From Butyrivibrio sp. (GTDB taxonomy: Bacteria; Bacillota; Clostridia; Lachnospirales; Lachnospiraceae): a stretch of DNA of 64,000 nucleotides. Of this stretch, positions 15,363-24,598 are shown one piece after another (the stretch's first letter is position 1; every line of letters begins with the position of its first letter). The notes under the pieces were generated by a model. The model worked only from the letters and a program-made list of their open reading frames with translations. It was not told the origin of the DNA and did not search any database. The stretch lies in assembly GCA_015056655.1 (NCBI GenBank), contig SVFV01000011.1:1-64000 (forward strand). The letters run 5' to 3'. The position numbers and the translations under genes are program-made.

Positions 15363-17516
15363 ATGAAGAAAATAATGCGTTTATTATTTGTAATGATGAT
15401 AATTGCGTCACTTTTATCAGTTCAGACTATGTCAGCCTTTGCGGCTGATGATGGCTCTTCTACGGGCGAAGTCAGGATTTCTTTACTTGGAAAATATGAC
15501 TCCGCTGATACAGCCAGTATTAAGCAGATCAATACAATTTCTAAGACTATTCAGTTCCGAAATCACGACACAGGAAAAAATTACACATTGAAGTATGACA
15601 ATACTACTCAGATATTTGATATTCACAGGGAGCCTGTTTCTGCATCCATGCTGGAGGTGGGACAGGTTGTGGATATTACATTCCTGAGAGGATCAAAGCA
15701 TCTGAATTCTTTGGTGGTATCAGATGATGCCTGGGTTGAAGCAGGGGTTAATGACTTTAGCCTTGTTAGCAATGATGAGACGGCAAAGATAAATGGAAAG
15801 GTTTTGCATCTGACAAGGAAGACCATGATCATTTCCGATGGTCAGGCTGTAAATCCTGAGGATATTTTGGAGACTGACACCTTAAGAGTCAGCGGAATAG
15901 ATAAAGAGATTTATAGCATTGTTGTCACAAGAGGACATGGATATGTAAGCCTTTCCTCTGACACTGTTAATAACAGAAGTCTTGTTGGTGCATGGATTGA
16001 GCTTGATAAAGAGGTTATCAGAAAGATTACTCCCAGAATGCTCATCAGCGCTCCTGAGGGAAGCTACAATGTGAACATCGCTGGAAATGGCACAAAGCTT
16101 ACTTCTGAAATTGTTGTAAACAGAAATGAAGAGACGGTTATCGACACAAGCGTGGTTGAGGTCGAGCAAATAAAGGAAGGTAAGGTTACCTTCGTGGTAA
16201 CGCCTGAGGAATCCCGCGTGTTTGTTGATGGAGAGGAGATTCTGACAGAAGTTCCTCACAGCTTTACCTACGGAAAGCACAAGCTTCATGTTATGGCAGA
16301 AGGCTATGTATCTCAGGATCATTTGCTGAAGGTTGCTGAGCCTGATGCTACTTTATTTGTTGAGCTTGAGAAAAAGGAAGATGACTCCAAGTCAGACGAT
16401 AGCTCTACGGAGGATACATCTGATGACAGCAGCTCAGAAGATACAGCGCTAAGTAGTGACAGCTCAGTTAGCATTACTGTGCCTAGTGAGTCATCAACTG
16501 CGTCTACAGCAGAGACGGCAGATTCTGCATCAACAGCTTCCACAAAGAAAAATGATGCTTCAACCAAGAAGACAACAAAGGAAGACAGTTCTGATTCTTC
16601 AACATCAGCTACTGTTGACCAGTCTGCTGCAACAACTACGACGGATTCGGCAGATGCAGATAGCACTTCCAGCAGTTCTTCTGCGACAACATCATCAGAC
16701 TCTTCAAGTTCATCTTCATCTGGATCATCTGATTCTTCAGATTCATCAGATACTGCAAGCTCAGAGGATGAAAATCTGATAAGCGGATATAAGGTTAGCT
16801 TTGATGCGCCAATAGGAGCTGAGGCATATCTTGATGGAAATTATGTAGGAATGATTCCTGTAAGCTTTGCGAAGGTTGCAGGACAGCATATGGTAACTCT
16901 TCAGAAGGAAGGCTATCAGACAAAGAGCTACACTATTCAGATTGATAGTGAGAAGACTAATGTTACATATACCTTCCCTGAGATGGTAAAGGAAAAGACA
17001 CAGACGGATAATTCAGAAAATAGTAATACTTCTGATTCTGGAAATACAGGAACAACACCGGATCCCGATAATGGTGATACCGGTTCAGGTAGTGGTTCTG
17101 GCTCAGGCAGTGAGGGTGGTTCAACAAAGCCCGGAGAGTCAACCGATCCTGGCACAACACCGGATCCTGGCACATCGACCGATCCCGGAACATCGACAGA
17201 TCCCGGAGCATCAACGGACCCTGGAACATCAACTGATCCAGGAACATCAACTGACCCCGGAACGTCAACTGATCCAGGAACATCAACTGACCCCGGAACA
17301 TCGACTGATCCAGGAACATCGACGGAGCCCGGCACATCAAAAGATCCAGGAACATCGACGGAACCCGGTACATCAAAAGATCCAGGAACACCGACAGATC
17401 CCGGAACTCCTACTGATCCAGGTACATCTACAGATCCCGGTGCAACAACAAATCCAGGAGCAACGCCAGGTACAGGATCTGGAAGTGAATCGGAGAATAA
17501 TATAAATAATCCGTAA
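15363..17516 (+). CDS. Secreted PEGA-domain protein with Ser/Thr-rich and Pro-Gly repeat regions
   Basis: A 717-residue exported protein. Residues 1-27 are a signal peptide (hydrophobic core FVMMIIASLLSV, cut near AFA). Residues 30-280 form a beta-rich region I do not recognise. A first PEGA-like domain lies about 280-335 (TFVVTPEESRVFVDGEEI). A Ser/Asp/Thr-rich linker follows (about 340-470), then a second PEGA-like domain (about 473-530, VSFDAPIGAEAYLDGNYVG). The C terminus is a Gly/Ser stretch and some 15 copies of a TDPGTS unit. PEGA domains are found on surface proteins. There is no LPXTG or C-terminal membrane segment, so wall attachment may be through the repeats. GGGGAAG precedes the ATG. 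Confidence 0.75.
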   Translation: MKKIMRLLFVMMIIASLLSVQTMSAFAADDGSSTGEVRISLLGKYDSADTASIKQINTISKTIQFRNHDTGKNYTLKYDNTTQIFDIHREPVSASMLEVGQVVDITFLRGSKHLNSLVVSDDAWVEAGVNDFSLVSNDETAKINGKVLHLTRKTMIISDGQAVNPEDILETDTLRVSGIDKEIYSIVVTRGHGYVSLSSDTVNNRSLVGAWIELDKEVIRKITPRMLISAPEGSYNVNIAGNGTKLTSEIVVNRNEETVIDTSVVEVEQIKEGKVTFVVTPEESRVFVDGEEILTEVPHSFTYGKHKLHVMAEGYVSQDHLLKVAEPDATLFVELEKKEDDSKSDDSSTEDTSDDSSSEDTALSSDSSVSITVPSESSTASTAETADSASTASTKKNDASTKKTTKEDSSDSSTSATVDQSAATTTTDSADADSTSSSSSATTSSDSSSSSSSGSSDSSDSSDTASSEDENLISGYKVSFDAPIGAEAYLDGNYVGMIPVSFAKVAGQHMVTLQKEGYQTKSYTIQIDSEKTNVTYTFPEMVKEKTQTDNSENSNTSDSGNTGTTPDPDNGDTGSGSGSGSGSEGGSTKPGESTDPGTTPDPGTSTDPGTSTDPGASTDPGTSTDPGTSTDPGTSTDPGTSTDPGTSTDPGTSTEPGTSKDPGTSTEPGTSKDPGTPTDPGTPTDPGTSTDPGATTNPGATPGTGSGSESENNINNP
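17130..17485 (+). repeat. Tandem 18-bp coding repeats (TDPGTS)
   Basis: Within the PEGA gene, an 18-bp unit such as GGAACATCAACTGATCCA repeats about fifteen times with variants (TDPGTS, TEPGTS, KDPGTS, TDPGAS). Nearly identical neighbouring copies make slippage or recombination likely, so copy number probably varies between strains. Confidence 0.85.
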
Positions 17517-17534
17517 TTATAGGAGACATTTGTA

Positions 17535-17774
17535 ATGAGACTAGATAAATATCTTAAAGTGACAAGACTTATAAAGCGCAGAACAGTAGCCAATGAGGCC
17601 TGTGATGCCGGCAGAGTTATGATAAATGACAGAGTAGCCAAGGCATCTGCTGATGTTAAGGCTGGTGATATTATTACCATTGGCTTTGGTAATAAAGAGG
17701 TCAAGGTGGAGGTTCTTGATGTGAAGGAAACCATCCACAAAGAGGACGTGTCATCGCTTTATCGATACATTTAA
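17535..17774 (+). CDS. rqcP: S4-domain ribosome quality-control protein RqcP
   Basis: A 79-residue protein that is almost entirely an S4 RNA-binding domain (MRLDKYLKVTRLIKRRTVA, GRVMINDRVAK, VKAGDIITIGFG). Its length and its position before divIC match B. subtilis RqcP (YabO). RqcP works with RqcH on stalled 50S subunits during C-terminal alanine tailing. The Hsp15 family is the alternative assignment. AGGAG precedes the ATG. The usual yabP and yabQ genes that follow in spore formers are missing. Confidence 0.85.
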   Translation: MRLDKYLKVTRLIKRRTVANEACDAGRVMINDRVAKASADVKAGDIITIGFGNKEVKVEVLDVKETIHKEDVSSLYRYI

Positions 17775-17812
17775 GTAGCCTCTTATGGGGGATTGCTGTA
17801 TGGCATAATGAA

Positions 17813-17841
17813 TTGCAAAGAAAAGTCTTATGCTATACAAT
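17813..17841 (+). promoter_or_regulatory. Promoter of divIC
   Basis: TTGCAA (17813-17818) and TACAAT (17836-17841) with a 17-bp spacer, 80 bp upstream of the divIC start. Downstream, CCGAAAT (17862-17868) and ATTTCGG (17900-17906) form a leader hairpin just before the GGGGAG ribosome-binding site. Confidence 0.55.
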
Positions 17842-17920
17842 AAAGTTGAGGGGTTATATCTCCGAAATAACGTATATGAAGCAATTTAGCTTATTTGCGA
17901 TTTCGGATGGGGAGTAATGA

Positions 17921-18271
17921 ATGGCAACAAGATACAAAAGAAATACAAGAACAAGAAGAGCTACAAAAGCAAAATATAAAAGCAGTATCCACAACAGATT
18001 AGGACTTATGCTTGCGGGTATTGCCGTAATTCTGCTGACGGTAGTTGTATTCATAAGGAGTGTAAGCCTCTACCAGAAGCTTAATCAATATGAATCCAGA
18101 ATAGAATCTCTTCAGTCACAGATCGAAGATGAAGAGAAACGAACCGAAGAAATAGCAGAATTTGAAAAATACACAACGACCAGAAAGTATATCGAGGAAG
18201 TTGCAAAAGAGAAACTTGGACTGGTTTATCCCGGAGAGATCATCTTCAAGGATGAAGACGCAGGACGATAA
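17921..18271 (+). CDS. divIC: Septum formation protein of the FtsB/DivIC family
   Basis: A 116-residue bitopic membrane protein. A very basic cytosolic N terminus (RYKRNTRTRRATKAK) is followed by one membrane segment (about 29-49) and an external coiled coil (LYQKLNQYESRIESLQSQIEDEEKR). The C-terminal part, EEVAKEKLGLVYPGEIIF, is typical of the family. DivIC forms a trimeric complex with FtsL and DivIB (FtsQ) in the divisome. The gene order rqcP-divIC-tilS supports the name. GGGGAG precedes the ATG. Confidence 0.85.
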   Translation: MATRYKRNTRTRRATKAKYKSSIHNRLGLMLAGIAVILLTVVVFIRSVSLYQKLNQYESRIESLQSQIEDEEKRTEEIAEFEKYTTTRKYIEEVAKEKLGLVYPGEIIFKDEDAGR

Positions 18272-18282
18272 GATTATAGAGG

Positions 18283-18312
18283 GGCTTCGGAAGTTATTCC
18301 GGAGCCTTTTTT
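18283..18312 (+). terminator. Terminator between divIC and tilS
   Basis: GGCTTCGGAA and TTCCGGAGCC pair over 10 bp with one G-U, loop GTTA, followed by six T. Only 17 bp separate it from tilS, so tilS depends on read-through or on a promoter I cannot see. Confidence 0.85.
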
Positions 18313-18329
18313 AGCATAATCGAGGGTAA

Positions 18330-19787
18330 ATGAACGATTACGTACAGCAGACTAAAAACTTCATAGAAAAAAACAGTCTGATCAAACAGGGCGACATCGT
18401 GCTTGCCGGAGTTTCCGGTGGAGCTGATTCGGTCTGCCTTTTTCATATTTTAAACGAGCTTTCAGGGGTGCTGGGTTTTGAGCTTGTGGTAGTTCATATT
18501 AACCACATGATCCGAGAAGAAGCAGTGACAGATGCTGAGTTTGTAGAGATCTTGTGCAAGGAAAAGGGAGTTCGCTTTTTCAGAAGAGACATAGATATCC
18601 CTGCATTATTAGAAGAATCCGGAGAATCCGAGGAAGAGATCGGAAGAAATGCGAGGTACAATGCCTTTGAAGAAATAGCCGGAGAACTTGAAAAAGAAAG
18701 TAGTAAAAGGGTAGTCATTGCAACGGCCCATAACAGAAATGACCAGGCAGAGACAATGCTTCACAACCTGTTCAGGGGAAGCAAGCTAAAGGGGCTTGCT
18801 GGTATCAAGTATTCAAGGAAAAGGGGAAAACACGAGCTTGTAAGACCTATTTTGATGCTTGAAAGAAACCAGATTGAAGAATACCTTTCAGAAAATGGTT
18901 ATACCTGGAGAACAGATAAGACCAATCACACAGATGAGTACACAAGAAACAGGATAAGACACAATATTCTTCCTGTTGCCATAGAGCAGGTAAATAACGG
19001 AGCTCTCAGACATGTGGCGGAGACAGCGGATTACCTTGCTGAAGTTGATAAGTATCTTGACGATCAGGCAGATTTAGCGGAAGAAAAGATAACCACTAAG
19101 GAAAAGGACAGCTTTTCCTATGACTGTAAAGAGCTTCGAAAAACTCCTGAGATAATCAGGCATCGAATTTATATGAGGGGAATCGAAAGGACTTATCCCC
19201 ATATAAAGGATGTGACAGCAGCGCATATTTTGGGACTTGATCATTTGATTGAAAATGATGAAGGCAGTGCAAGGCTCAATCTCCCTTACCATGTAGTTGC
19301 AAACAGGGTTTATGACAAACTGACTTTTTCCCTGGATAAATCAGAAACATCAGGCGGTGATATGGGGGATAAGGTTGAGGAATATGTAATCGATAAAGAT
19401 TCTCTCGAAGCTGGCAGAGAGCTAAAGATTCATTGCCCTGGAATCGGGGATGTTAGCTTTAGAATTGATTTTTATGATAAAGCAGATAAAATTCCCTGCG
19501 GAGAATATACGAAATGGTTTGATTATGATAAAATAGAAGATGGCATTTTATTCCGTAAGCGAAGGGCAGGAGATACCATTTGCATCGGAAAAGGCAGAAA
19601 AACACTGAAGAAATTTATGATAGATGAAAAAATACCTTCGGACAAAAGGAATGAGCTGTTTGTACTGGCGGACGGAGATATGATTTTATGGGTGCCCGGA
19701 TACCGTATTGGCAGTGATTATAAGGTCACTGAGGACACCAGTCGAATTTTGGAGGTAAGAATAAAAGACCATAGCCAGTGTGAGTAA
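18330..19787 (+). CDS. tilS: tRNA(Ile)-lysidine synthetase
   Basis: A 485-residue N-type ATP pyrophosphatase that converts C34 of tRNA-Ile2 to lysidine, so it reads AUA instead of AUG. The PP-loop SGGADS is at 29-34, followed by HINHMIREEA, GRNARYNAF and ATAHNRNDQAETMLHNLFRG. The C-terminal domain is present: FRKRRAGDTICIGKGRKTLKKFMIDEKIP, split at 410-438. Essential in most bacteria. It is followed by hpt and ftsH in the order conserved in Firmicutes. GAGGG precedes the ATG. Confidence 0.95.
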   Translation: MNDYVQQTKNFIEKNSLIKQGDIVLAGVSGGADSVCLFHILNELSGVLGFELVVVHINHMIREEAVTDAEFVEILCKEKGVRFFRRDIDIPALLEESGESEEEIGRNARYNAFEEIAGELEKESSKRVVIATAHNRNDQAETMLHNLFRGSKLKGLAGIKYSRKRGKHELVRPILMLERNQIEEYLSENGYTWRTDKTNHTDEYTRNRIRHNILPVAIEQVNNGALRHVAETADYLAEVDKYLDDQADLAEEKITTKEKDSFSYDCKELRKTPEIIRHRIYMRGIERTYPHIKDVTAAHILGLDHLIENDEGSARLNLPYHVVANRVYDKLTFSLDKSETSGGDMGDKVEEYVIDKDSLEAGRELKIHCPGIGDVSFRIDFYDKADKIPCGEYTKWFDYDKIEDGILFRKRRAGDTICIGKGRKTLKKFMIDEKIPSDKRNELFVLADGDMILWVPGYRIGSDYKVTEDTSRILEVRIKDHSQCE

Positions 19788-19822
19788 ATATAATCATGCA
19801 CTGGTAGATTTAGGAGGAATTT

Positions 19823-20347
19823 ATGGCAGAATCAGTAAGAGTACTTCTTTCAGAGGAAGAAGTAGACAAGAGAATCCAGGAAATCGGAGATCAGATCAGC
19901 AAGGATTACGCTGGTAAGACTGTTCACCTTGTATGCGTTCTTAAGGGTGGCACATTCTTCATGTGTGAGCTTGCAAAGAGAATAACAGTTCCTGTAACTA
20001 TGGACTTCATGTCAGCTTCAAGTTACGGATCATCCACAAAATCAAGTGGTGTTGTTAAGATCGTTAAGGATCTGGATGAGCCCCTTAAGGATAAGGATGT
20101 TCTCGTAGTTGAGGATATCGTGGATTCAGGCAGAACTCTCAGCTATCTTCTTAAGATGCTTGGAGACAGAGGCCCTGCAAGCATTAAGCTTTGCACTCTT
20201 CTTGATAAGCCTGAGAGACGTGTAATGGATGTTACTGTTGACTATACCGGATTCGAGATTCCTGATGAGTTTGTGGTTGGATATGGTCTCGACTACAATC
20301 AGAGATACCGCAATCTTCCCTACATCGGAGTAGTGGAGTTCGACTAA
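19823..20347 (+). CDS. hpt: Hypoxanthine phosphoribosyltransferase
   Basis: A 174-residue purine salvage enzyme that joins hypoxanthine or guanine to PRPP, giving IMP or GMP. The PRPP-binding motif VLVVEDIVDSGRTL is at about 93-106, and the flexible-loop segment SASSYGSSTKSSG precedes it. The length is normal. TAGGAGG lies just before the ATG. ftsH starts 11 bp after the stop, and its ribosome-binding site overlaps the hpt stop codon, as in the conserved tilS-hpt-ftsH operon. Confidence 0.95.
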   Translation: MAESVRVLLSEEEVDKRIQEIGDQISKDYAGKTVHLVCVLKGGTFFMCELAKRITVPVTMDFMSASSYGSSTKSSGVVKIVKDLDEPLKDKDVLVVEDIVDSGRTLSYLLKMLGDRGPASIKLCTLLDKPERRVMDVTVDYTGFEIPDEFVVGYGLDYNQRYRNLPYIGVVEFD

Positions 20348-20358
20348 GGAGAAAAACA

Positions 20359-22230
20359 TTGAAAAACAGAGGCTTTAACTTCTATTTTGTTCTAATAGTA
20401 GTATTACTCCTTGCTCTGGCTTTTCTTGAATATGGTAAGGGCAGGATACAGTCTTCAGATACAGCTTACACCAGGGGTAAACTGGTGGAGGATTTGAAGG
20501 AAGGCGTTGTTTATGATGCCGTAATTATTCCAAATGAGGAAACCCCCACAGGAGCGGTACAGGTCACGCTCTTAAATGGTGATGAGAAGATTCTCTATGC
20601 AACCGATGTAAAGGAAATAGAGGATATTCTTGTTGAGAATGGAATTGATCCCGTAGTCAGGGATGTCCCTGGGGAGAACCTCCTTGTAAGCGCAATAATC
20701 CCAGTTCTGATAGGACTGTTTGTAGTCACGTTTCTGTTTGTAATTATGAACAATGCTCAGGGCCAATCTTCGGGCAACAGCAGGATGCTGAATTTTGGTA
20801 AGAGCAGAGCCAGACTTTCAACAGGCGAAGACAACAAGATAAAGCTTACAGATGTAGCCGGACTTGTTGAGGAAAAGGAACAGCTTGCGGAGATCATTGA
20901 ATTCTTAAAGGATGCCGCTAAGTTTACAAGAGTCGGAGCCAGAATACCAAAGGGCGTACTGCTAGAGGGTGCACCTGGAACAGGTAAGACACTTCTTGCA
21001 AGAGCCGTAGCAGGTGAAGCAGGAGTTCCCTTCTTTAGTATTTCAGGTTCAGATTTCGTAGAGATGTTCGTCGGCGTAGGTGCATCAAGAGTTAGAGATC
21101 TTTTTGCAGATGCAAAGAAGAATAGCCCCTGTATTATTTTTATTGATGAAATAGACGCAGTTGCAAGACGTCGTGGAACTGGTATGGGTGGTGGCCATGA
21201 TGAACGTGAGCAGACCCTTAACCAGTTGCTTGTAGAAATGGATGGTTTTGGCGTTAACGAAGGAATCATCGTTATGGCAGCTACTAACCGAGTAGATATC
21301 CTTGATCCTGCTATTCTTCGTCCCGGACGTTTCGATAGAAAGATCACAGTTGCTCGTCCTGACGTAAGAGGCAGAGAGGAAATCCTCAAGGTACATGCCA
21401 GAAATAAGCCGCTTGCTGAGGATGTTGATCTTGAGAGTATTGCTCAGACAACAGCTGGCTTTACCGGTGCAGATCTTGAGAACCTTCTTAACGAGGCAGC
21501 TATTAACGCTGCTATGGGAAGCCGCGAGTTTATACGTCAGGCTGATATCCAGAAGGCATTTGTTCAGGTTGGAATCGGTACTGAGAAGCACAGCCATATC
21601 ATCTCCGATAAGGAGAAGAAGATAACTGCTTATCATGAGGCAGGACATGCTATTCTTTATCACGTCCTTCCGGATGTCGGACCTGTTTATACAGTTTCAG
21701 TTATTCCTACAGGTCTTGGGGCAGCAGGTTACACAATGCCTCTTCCTGAGAAGGATGAGATGTTCCTTACAAAAGGAAAGATGCTTCAGGAGATCATGGT
21801 TTCTCTTGGAGGAAGAATTGCAGAAGAAATTATCTTTGGCGATATTACAACCGGAGCTTCAAGCGATATTCAGAAGGCTACAAGCGAAGCCCGCAAGATG
21901 GTTACCATTTATGGTATGTCCAAGGAGATCGGTATAATCAATTACAACGAGCAGGAAGAGGACGTATTCATTGGATACGATATCCAGCACAATAAGCGTA
22001 ACTCTGAGCTCATGGCTGGCGAAATTGATAAGCAGGTTAAGGTTATTATTGACCTTTGCTACAACAAGGCCAAGGAGATTATAAGATCTTATGAGGATAT
22101 TCTGCACAGCAGTGCAAATCTATTGATAGAAAAAGAAAAAATCGGGCGAGAGGATTTCGAAGCATTATTCGAGTCTCACCCGGCTGTCTCTTTCAGCGGT
22201 GATGTAGCAGCACTGGCAAGCAAGATCTAA
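20359..22230 (+). CDS. ftsH: ATP-dependent zinc metalloprotease FtsH
   Basis: A 623-residue membrane-anchored AAA+ protease that degrades misfolded membrane proteins and some regulators. It has an N-terminal membrane segment (about 8-24), an external domain, a second segment (about 110-131), Walker A GAPGTGKT (204-211), Walker [11 protein letters not shown] and an arginine-finger region [11 protein letters not shown]. The zinc site is HEAGH (426-430). The start is TTG at 20359, with AGGAG 7 bases upstream overlapping the hpt stop; no ATG is suitably placed. Last gene of the tilS-hpt-ftsH group. Confidence 0.95.
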   Translation: MKNRGFNFYFVLIVVLLLALAFLEYGKGRIQSSDTAYTRGKLVEDLKEGVVYDAVIIPNEETPTGAVQVTLLNGDEKILYATDVKEIEDILVENGIDPVVRDVPGENLLVSAIIPVLIGLFVVTFLFVIMNNAQGQSSGNSRMLNFGKSRARLSTGEDNKIKLTDVAGLVEEKEQLAEIIEFLKDAAKFTRVGARIPKGVLLEGAPGTGKTLLARAVAGEAGVPFFSISGSDFVEMFVGVGASRVRDLFADAKKNSPCIIFIDEIDAVARRRGTGMGGGHDEREQTLNQLLVEMDGFGVNEGIIVMAATNRVDILDPAILRPGRFDRKITVARPDVRGREEILKVHARNKPLAEDVDLESIAQTTAGFTGADLENLLNEAAINAAMGSREFIRQADIQKAFVQVGIGTEKHSHIISDKEKKITAYHEAGHAILYHVLPDVGPVYTVSVIPTGLGAAGYTMPLPEKDEMFLTKGKMLQEIMVSLGGRIAEEIIFGDITTGASSDIQKATSEARKMVTIYGMSKEIGIINYNEQEEDVFIGYDIQHNKRNSELMAGEIDKQVKVIIDLCYNKAKEIIRSYEDILHSSANLLIEKEKIGREDFEALFESHPAVSFSGDVAALASKI

Positions 22231-22315
22231 ATTGTGCAACTTTTATAAAAATGAATGAGGGCTTTTGGTTATTTTGTGAAAACTGGGTATTTACCCGTTT
22301 GGGGACCGGTGCTAA

Positions 22316-22321
22316 TATAAT
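22316..22321 (+). promoter_or_regulatory. Isolated TATAAT in the ftsH-GH13 gap
   Basis: A perfect -10 hexamer lies 159 bp before the GH13 start, but no -35 is properly spaced (TTTACC at 22290 is 20 bp away). A transcript from here would cross the hairpin at 22383. Confidence 0.25.
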
Positions 22322-22382
22322 CATGTAACCCCCAATACATTTAAAGTTTTTTGCTATACCCATAAGAAAGAAATACCTTCTC

Positions 22383-22417
22383 AAAGGAGACAGCACATCC
22401 CTAGTGCTGTCTCCTTT
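22383..22417 (+). terminator. Terminator after ftsH
   Basis: AAAGGAGACAGCAC and GTGCTGTCTCCTTT form a perfect 14-bp stem with loop ATCCCTA. Only three T end the arm, but the helix is very strong. The A-run on the left would also allow function on the - strand. Confidence 0.75.
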
Positions 22418-22474
22418 AGCGTTATATAGAAATATTGTTACATGTGCTTAGCATATAATCTGAGGGGAGATTTT

Positions 22475-24583
22475 ATGATCAGAAGGGACAGATTGTTCCA
22501 TGATATGACATTGGACTTTCATCAGCCCACTGAGCCTAGACCTGGAAGTAAAGTCTTTTTACATTTCCGTTGTGGTAAGGGCGAGGCTGATAGAGTAATA
22601 CTTGTCAGTGAATCAGAGGGCGAAGTAAAAGAGAAAGCCATGAGAAAGCATCAGACTGAGGATCAGTTTGACTATTATCAGGCTTCAGGACTTGCGCCTA
22701 AATCCGGAGCAGATGTTTTCTACTATTTCAGAATAGAAAAAGGGGATGAAGTGGTCTACTATGACCAAAGGGGAGCGACAGATGATATCCCCACTTCAAT
22801 GAGATTCAGAGTTATCCCAGGCTTTTCAACTCCATATTGGGCGAAGGGCGCCGTAATGTATCAGATATTTGTTGATAGATTCAGAAACGGAGACCCTGAT
22901 AATGACGTTTTAACGGATGAATATCACTATGTGAATGGCAATTCAGTTCAGGCTAAGAGCTGGAGAGATATGCCAGATCCAAATGGCGCAGACATCAGAA
23001 CTTTTTATGGCGGCGATTTAAAAGGCGTAATTGATAAGCTGGGTTATCTTAAAGAACTTGGAATTGAAGTTATATACTTTAATCCGCTTTTTGTATCACC
23101 TTCATCTCATAAATATGATGTGCAGGACTATGATCACATAGATCCTCACTTTGGAAAGATTATTTCTGACAGAGGGAATCTGTTAAAGGACAGTGAAGAT
23201 AACAGGCGTGCCACAAGGTACATAGACAGGGTTACCAACAAGGTTAACCTTGAGGCATCTGATGCTCTTTTTGCAGAGCTCGTGGAAAAAGCACATTCTC
23301 TTGGAATAAAGGTAATCTTAGACGGTGTATTTAACCACTGCGGATCCTTTAACAAGTGGATGGACAGAGAGCACATATATGAAGGTGCAGAGGATTATGA
23401 ATCCGGTGCCTATGTATCAGAGGATAGTCCCTATAGAGGTTACTTTAATTTCAATGGCGGAAGCTGGCCGGATAACGATAATTATGAAGGCTGGTGGGAG
23501 TACCACACTTTGCCCAAGTTGAATTATGAAGGCAGCAAACTTCTAGAGGACTACATCATAAGGATTGGACAGAAATGGGTGTCAGCTCCATACTATGCAG
23601 ATGGCTGGAGACTGGATGTGGCTGCAGACCTTGGACACTCTCCGGAGTATAATCACAGATTCTGGAAGAGGTTCAGGAAGGCTGTTAAAGAGGCCAATCC
23701 CAATGCTCTCATTCTGGCTGAGCATTATGGCAGTGCCAGAAGCTGGCTTTCAGGCGGAGAGTGGGACAGTGTCATGAACTATGATGCGTTCATGGAGCCT
23801 GTGACTTACTTTTTGACAGGAATGGAAAAGCACAGTGATGAAAAGGAAGAGGAACTCCTTGGAAACGTTGATGCTTTCTGGAATAGAATGTATGAAGCCG
23901 GAGTGGATAATTTCGTTTTATCCTCAAGGCTTGTTGCAATGAATGAACTTTCAAATCATGATCATTCAAGATTCCTTACAAGAACTAACGGACTTGTGGG
24001 AAGAAGCAGCACTTTGGGAGCAGCTGCAGCATCAGAGAATATAAGTATGGCTGTCATGAGACAGGCAGTAATCATACAGATGACCTGGCCTGGAGCGCCG
24101 ACTGTTTACTATGGCGACGAGGCAGGAGTGTGCGGATTTACAGATCCTGATAACAGAAGGACCTATCCTTGGGGACTAGAGGACAGGGACCTTATTGATT
24201 TTCATAAGAAAATGATTCGCATACATAAGATAAGCACTGAGCTCAGGACAGGGTCACTTGTGCGTCTCGAAGGAGGCCCTGGCGTTCTTGCGTATGGAAG
24301 ATTTAACAGAACCAGTGCGACAATAGTTGTTATAAATGCAACTGAATATGAGACGATAAGTGAAATCAGCGTGGAGGTCCTTGGAATTCCAGAAGAAGCC
24401 AAGGTGCTTCGCGTAATGGAAAGCACAAAGAATGGCTACAAGACTGAGCCATTGAATTATTACATAAGAAACGGAAAGCTAGTTAGGGCCTATGGAGCGA
24501 ATTCCGCTGTAGTTATGCAGTATAACAAGATTACTGCAATCAACGAGGAATCCTTCTGGTCGACAAACTTCTTCCGGGTTTAG
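22475..24583 (+). CDS. GH13 cyclomaltodextrinase/neopullulanase-like alpha-glucanase
   Basis: A 702-residue cytosolic enzyme. The N-terminal 115 residues form a beta-sandwich like the CBM34/N domain of cyclomaltodextrinases. The GH13 barrel follows, with YQIFVDRFRNG, GGDLKGVIDKLGYL and DGVFNH, the nucleophile D381 in GWRLDVA, the acid/base E416 in ILAEH, and D496 in SNHDHSR. A C-terminal beta domain closes the protein. It should cleave alpha-1,4 glucans or maltooligosaccharides inside the cell. GGGGAG supports ATG 22475; an in-frame ATG 11 codons earlier lacks such a site. The next gene starts 15 bp downstream. Confidence 0.85.
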   Translation: MIRRDRLFHDMTLDFHQPTEPRPGSKVFLHFRCGKGEADRVILVSESEGEVKEKAMRKHQTEDQFDYYQASGLAPKSGADVFYYFRIEKGDEVVYYDQRGATDDIPTSMRFRVIPGFSTPYWAKGAVMYQIFVDRFRNGDPDNDVLTDEYHYVNGNSVQAKSWRDMPDPNGADIRTFYGGDLKGVIDKLGYLKELGIEVIYFNPLFVSPSSHKYDVQDYDHIDPHFGKIISDRGNLLKDSEDNRRATRYIDRVTNKVNLEASDALFAELVEKAHSLGIKVILDGVFNHCGSFNKWMDREHIYEGAEDYESGAYVSEDSPYRGYFNFNGGSWPDNDNYEGWWEYHTLPKLNYEGSKLLEDYIIRIGQKWVSAPYYADGWRLDVAADLGHSPEYNHRFWKRFRKAVKEANPNALILAEHYGSARSWLSGGEWDSVMNYDAFMEPVTYFLTGMEKHSDEKEEELLGNVDAFWNRMYEAGVDNFVLSSRLVAMNELSNHDHSRFLTRTNGLVGRSSTLGAAAASENISMAVMRQAVIIQMTWPGAPTVYYGDEAGVCGFTDPDNRRTYPWGLEDRDLIDFHKKMIRIHKISTELRTGSLVRLEGGPGVLAYGRFNRTSATIVVINATEYETISEISVEVLGIPEEAKVLRVMESTKNGYKTEPLNYYIRNGKLVRAYGANSAVVMQYNKITAINEESFWSTNFFRV

Positions 24584-24598
24584 TGGAGAGATTCAGGT

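Noticed and set aside
16937..17740. Long - strand open frame (267 codons) opposite the PEGA gene
   Set aside because: It reads VDVPGS repeats that mirror the 18-bp tandem units on the + strand. It has no ribosome-binding site and is a by-product of low-complexity DNA.
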